From: SIG220 sp045615545
Lineage (GTDB): Bacteria > Bacillota_I > Bacilli_A > RFN20 > CAG-826
Assembly (NCBI GenBank): GCA_045615545.1
Contig: JAZLFA010000053.1
Coordinates: forward strand, 1-14,371
Direction: 5' to 3'
DNA: 14,371 nucleotides
Positions within the stretch are counted from its first letter, which is position 1, and every line of letters starts with the position of its first letter. Shown here piece after piece: positions 12,988 to 14,371 of the stretch. The notes beneath the pieces were generated by a model. It did not search any database. It was not told the origin of the DNA and worked only from the letters and a program-made list of their open reading frames with translations. The position numbers were made by a program, and so were the translations under genes.

Positions 12988-14371
12988 TTAAACCCTTGTT
13001 AAAGTAATTGTCGCTCCTTCTTCGTCTAATGAAGAAACTTGCAGTTCCCAACCTAAGGATTGACCATTATCTAATTTATTGCCATTAACAAATTGAGTTG
13101 AGAATTGATCCATAGAGAATGTGTCGCCTTCTTTGAATAAATCTGGACCATTAAATTTATAGCCAGCATTATAGCTAAGATCAGGATAATTTCTTACTAA
13201 GTATAAAATATCATAATTGGAATAACTAACACCTAAAGGGCTAATCCAATATGGGTCGGCGCCTTCTGTACTATTTGTAAAAGCAAATTTCACACCGCCA
13301 TTAGAATCTCTAACAGGAACAGTTGTAAGGTTGTTGATACTAAAATCAGAATTATTAGTACTTTTAACTAATCGTGCATCGACGTGCCAAATGCAAACCC
13401 CATAATCATCAGCAGTAAAATCCCCAGAATTCCAATAACCACTTAGCATATCGTGTTCATTCATTTTAGTGGGTGAAAATACATTCACAAGGAAATATTC
13501 ATCAAAAGGTGAATTGTTATTATTAAAGTTTGGTGATAAAAGAATACAGTCACCAGAATCAACAAAATTATTAAGTCTTATTTCGCAAGATGATTCAGGA
13601 ATATAAGGTTGAACCCATCCAAGCGAAATTAAAGAGAAAGGATCATGCATAAATGCATCGCCATCTTGTAAGCCGAATCCACCAGTTGGCTTTGAATTAG
13701 AACCATAATCATAATAATCAACCAAACCAAACATATGACCTAACTCATGAATATATCCATGTGGATCAAGTTGAGACGTTCCGTCTCCATCTGCATAATT
13801 AGATTTGCCAGTTCGAGAAAGAGCTATAGATTTTGTCGGATACATTCTTGCATACGAAACCCATGTGAAATAGCCTAACGTGGGGTCACCAACGACAGGA
13901 TAATATCCACAAACAGCTTGATAACAACAGAAATTAACGAAGTCAGAACGCTTTAAAGAATCACCGCTCGGTGCACCATATACAGCACAAACATTATCAA
14001 TGTGGCCGTTATTGTCTTGATCATATAAGTTCCAGTCGATATCGTCATGATTCTTTTTAAATTCATCTAATGCTTCATTTATCAATATACATGTATTGGC
14101 AGTGCTTTGAGTGCCATAGTAAGAATAAGACTCATTGCAATCGAACCAATCTGCCACTATCCCATCGACTCTAAAAGCACCAAACGATTCTTCCTCATAG
14201 AAAGTTTTTAGGCTTCTCCACCCAGTTTCTTCGTTAGTACCAAAATAGCATGCTTCGATATCTTCTCTTACTTGGTCTTTATCAGAAATAAATTCATCAC
14301 TATCAGAGAAAAAGATTGGAAGAACTAAAATATAAACATTGCCTGTAACAGGGGAGCCATCTGTTCCACTA
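12988..14371 (-). CDS. Secreted M6-family (immune inhibitor A-like) metalloprotease, N-terminus outside window
   Basis: The frame stays open to the right edge; the GTG at 14157 is internal, since 'ETGWRSLKTFYEEESFG' and 'FRVDGIVADW' upstream of it belong to the same domain. About 460 residues are visible. The zinc site is H-E-L-G-H-M-F-G-L-V-D (HExxH at 13749-13735, with 'GLVDYYDY' following), typical of M6 peptidases related to InhA. Upstream is a calcium-loop-like 'DQDNNGHID'. After the protease domain, 'HDPFSLISLGW' and a beta-rich region lead to the C-terminus '..EEGATITLTRV', with no cell-wall anchor. Such enzymes are secreted and cut extracellular proteins. A signal peptide is expected beyond the edge. 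It reads in the same direction as the CotH gene but with a ~495-bp gap, so probably a separate transcript. Confidence 0.85.
   Translation of the reverse strand, partial: SGTDGSPVTGNVYILVLPIFFSDSDEFISDKDQVREDIEACYFGTNEETGWRSLKTFYEEESFGAFRVDGIVADWFDCNESYSYYGTQSTANTCILINEALDEFKKNHDDIDWNLYDQDNNGHIDNVCAVYGAPSGDSLKRSDFVNFCCYQAVCGYYPVVGDPTLGYFTWVSYARMYPTKSIALSRTGKSNYADGDGTSQLDPHGYIHELGHMFGLVDYYDYGSNSKPTGGFGLQDGDAFMHDPFSLISLGWVQPYIPESSCEIRLNNFVDSGDCILLSPNFNNNNSPFDEYFLVNVFSPTKMNEHDMLSGYWNSGDFTADDYGVCIWHVDARLVKSTNNSDFSINNLTTVPVRDSNGGVKFAFTNSTEGADPYWISPLGVSYSNYDILYLVRNYPDLSYNAGYKFNGPDLFKEGDTFSMDQFSTQFVNGNKLDNGQSLGWELQVSSLDEEGATITLTRV

Noticed and set aside
1..14371. Recoding of TGA as Trp (Mycoplasma-type code)
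   Set aside because: TGA ends several genes at sensible points (212, 763, 1739, 4013, and the IS4 transposase at 7988), with ATGA overlaps to following genes, and Trp is encoded by TGG in host genes.
1..14371. CRISPR arrays, rRNA or tRNA genes
   Set aside because: I saw no regularly spaced direct repeats, and no cloverleaf or rRNA-like stretches. The only tandem repeat is the in-frame 21-bp one in the CotH gene.

Overview
The window looks like a low-GC Bacillota genome, probably an uncultured gut or rumen member of Bacilli/Erysipelotrichia or a neighbouring Mollicutes-like lineage. The reasons are AT-rich DNA, strong AGGAGG-type ribosome binding sites, a host-side lipoprotein with a CotH kinase domain, a secreted M6 metalloprotease, and accessory genes of Firmicutes mobile-element type. 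TGA is used as a normal stop and TGG for Trp, so the standard bacterial code applies.

Layout. (1) 1-763 is the end of a phage late region: the C-terminal end of an unrecognised protein, a one-helix phage protein and a holin. No endolysin follows. (2) 764-1430 carries a RelB/DinJ antitoxin with its own sigma-70 promoter and palindromic operator. Where the toxin should start there is only a short interrupted reading frame. (3) 1374-2685 is a tight four-gene operon (a small DNA-associated-looking protein, a DUF3990 ADP-ribosyltransferase-like protein, a small companion, a DUF3791 protein). Its promoter is a perfect TTGACA-17-TATAAT, bracketed by a 9-bp inverted repeat. It is the best candidate here for a poorly described toxin-antitoxin or defence cassette. 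(4) 2686-3056 is a regulatory leader: a promoter followed by a compact hairpin, then a second promoter, a short leader ORF and an intrinsic terminator, i.e. attenuator architecture. (5) 3057-5386 holds two overlapping serine recombinases of the kind that move integrative elements. (6) 5337-6571 is a scar: a 5'-truncated IS110-family transposase joined to the end of the second recombinase gene, then about 120 bp without genes, then the first ~37 codons of a GNAT acetyltransferase on the other strand, cut off.

(7) From 6572 rightward the DNA looks like host chromosome. There is a 422-residue polytopic membrane protein on the minus strand and a 310-residue four-helix membrane protein on the plus strand. 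They were once divergent neighbours and are now split by a complete IS4-family insertion sequence with 21-bp terminal inverted repeats and a 12-bp target duplication, which landed directly against the -35 box of the minus-strand gene. (8) A strong bidirectional terminator separates the 310-residue gene from the CotH-kinase lipoprotein on the minus strand. (9) After a 495-bp gap the M6 metalloprotease gene, also minus strand, runs off the right edge.

Taken together, the left 6.3 kb is a mosaic of phage and integrative-element remnants with stability or defence cassettes, and the right 8 kb is surface and secreted-protein territory. The two meet at the truncated IS110/GNAT scar. Functional assignments are from motif recognition by eye. 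No database search was possible.
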